A stretch of 6,849 nucleotides of DNA, from contig CP070766.1 in NCBI GenBank assembly GCA_020345705.1, forward strand, positions 644,152 to 651,000. The letters are read 5' to 3'. This document shows positions 6,472-6,849 of this stretch, in pieces. Made by a program: the position numbers and the translations under genes. This DNA comes from Candidatus Zixiibacteriota bacterium (GTDB lineage: Bacteria; Zixibacteria; MSB-5A5; GN15; PGXB01). Positions within the stretch are counted from its first letter, which is position 1. Every line of letters starts with the position of its first letter. Below the pieces are notes generated by a model. That model was not told where the DNA came from, did not search any database, and worked only from the letters and a program-made list of their open reading frames with translations.

Positions 6472-6481
6472 AGGATGCGAA
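6454..6481 (-). promoter_or_regulatory. Candidate hisS promoter overlapping the dyad
   Basis: On the - strand, TTCGCA (6476-6481, 4 of 6 to TTGACA) is followed after 16 nt by TATATT (6454-6459, 5 of 6 to TATAAT). The start would fall near 6447, giving a leader of about 145 nt. It competes with the element at 6485-6514, and which one is used cannot be decided from sequence. Confidence 0.4.
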
Positions 6482-6484
6482 CAC

Positions 6485-6514
6485 TCTGTAAGGTCTTGGT
6501 TTAAGAGATGTCAA
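6485..6514 (-). promoter_or_regulatory. Alternative hisS promoter with perfect -35
   Basis: TTGACA (6509-6514) lies 15 nt downstream of the regulator's stop codon. The -10 is poor: TTACAG at 17 nt (6486-6491) or TACAGA at 18 nt (6485-6490). If used, the dyad at 6449-6471 would lie at the very start of the transcript or just beyond it. Confidence 0.35.
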
Positions 6515-6528
6515 GATGATTACCGGAT

Positions 6529-6849
6529 TCAATCAACAGTCGTACCGTTGGTGATCCCGTATTTTTTCATTCGATATATAAGGACATGGCGCGGGATATT
6601 CAAATACTTCGCAGCCTTCGATTTATTCCAGGATGACCTGTTAAGGGCATCTATGATAAGCTTCTGCTCAGCCTCGTGAAATGTCACCCTTCCGGTTGTG
6701 GCGGAATCGGAGACGGCATCGCGCGAATAAAGCAGCGCGGCAAAATCATCAGGAAGTTCTTCAAAGGTCAGCACCTCCGATTTGCGTAAAATGACCATCC
6801 GCTCAATCAGATTCTCCAGCTCCCGAATGTTTCCGGGCCAGGCGTAACC
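6529..6849 (-). CDS. Sigma-54-dependent transcriptional regulator (NtrC family), C-terminal end
   Basis: The gene runs off the right edge, and 106 C-terminal residues are visible. At the edge the frame reads GYAWPGNIRELENLIERMVIL, the hallmark end of the sigma-54 activator AAA+ domain, with the WPGN-RELEN sensor-2 region and its arginine. A linker rich in acidic and small residues follows (about 25-57, counted from the edge). The Fis-type helix-turn-helix then occupies about 59-99, with the conserved AA pair, 'IPRHVLIYRMKKYGI' recognition segment and a short tail. Such proteins bind enhancer sites and use ATP to open sigma-54 promoters. The N-terminal sensory part (receiver, PAS or GAF) is outside the window, so the signal is unknown. 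The visible Met at 6798 is internal and not a start. I saw no good -24/-12 promoter in this window, so its targets probably lie elsewhere. Confidence 0.94.
   Translation of the reverse strand, partial: GYAWPGNIRELENLIERMVILRKSEVLTFEELPDDFAALLYSRDAVSDSATTGRVTFHEAEQKLIIDALNRSSWNKSKAAKYLNIPRHVLIYRMKKYGITNGTTVD

Noticed and set aside
3293..6514. TTGACA motifs taken as proof of promoters on their own
   Set aside because: Several TTGACA copies also occur inside the hisS, ROK and PrsW-like coding regions on the same strand. Only those in intergenic gaps were kept, and only with a plausible -10.
6314..6532. 72-codon open frame on the - strand between the regulator gene and hisS
   Set aside because: It overlaps the regulator's stop, has no Shine-Dalgarno and no recognisable protein character. 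It also runs through the hairpin, the dyad and the promoter-like elements, so it is most likely chance.

Overview
The window looks like a chromosomal segment of an uncultured, Gram-negative-type bacterium. The best hint is the C-terminal dockerin-like pair of repeats in the first gene (GDAD...INLLDVTFIVNYLYK and DADCD...INILDVTFIINYLYK), preceded by a 'VTDPEGY' beta-domain. I associate this architecture with secreted proteins of Zixibacteria and related candidate phyla. That placement is inference from style, since no marker gene here settles it. A NtrC-type sigma-54 activator and a long-form histidyl-tRNA synthetase fit such a lineage but do not prove it.

Layout. Only the first gene, the 3' end of a secreted dockerin-containing protein (2-562), is on the + strand. 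Everything else is on the - strand. From right to left in the direction of transcription these are: the C-terminal end of a sigma-54-dependent regulator (6529-6849); a 227-nt non-coding stretch with promoter-like elements, a perfect dyad and a strong hairpin; hisS (4862-6301), followed after 6 nt by a two-part membrane protein (3374-4855) that pairs a secreted N-terminal domain with a PrsW-like membrane domain; a 153-nt gap with a good sigma-70-type promoter; an ornithine cyclodeaminase/alanine dehydrogenase-family enzyme (2222-3220); a ROK-family sugar kinase (1196-2179); a small four-helix membrane protein (806-1189); and a tRNA-Phe gene (664-736) with its own promoter, converging on the dockerin gene.

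How the genes may work together. The - strand divides into about four transcription units: the regulator, hisS plus the membrane protein, ocd-like plus ROK kinase plus small membrane protein, and tRNA-Phe. The tight junctions (6 nt twice, one with a stop codon overlapping the next Shine-Dalgarno) indicate cotranscription but not an obvious shared pathway. This is mostly housekeeping DNA. I found no mobile element, CRISPR array, toxin-antitoxin pair, defence cassette or other clear new system. The points most worth a second look are the PrsW-like protein with substituted catalytic motifs, the operator-like dyad over a possible -10 box ahead of hisS, and a start-codon correction for the cyclodeaminase-like gene.
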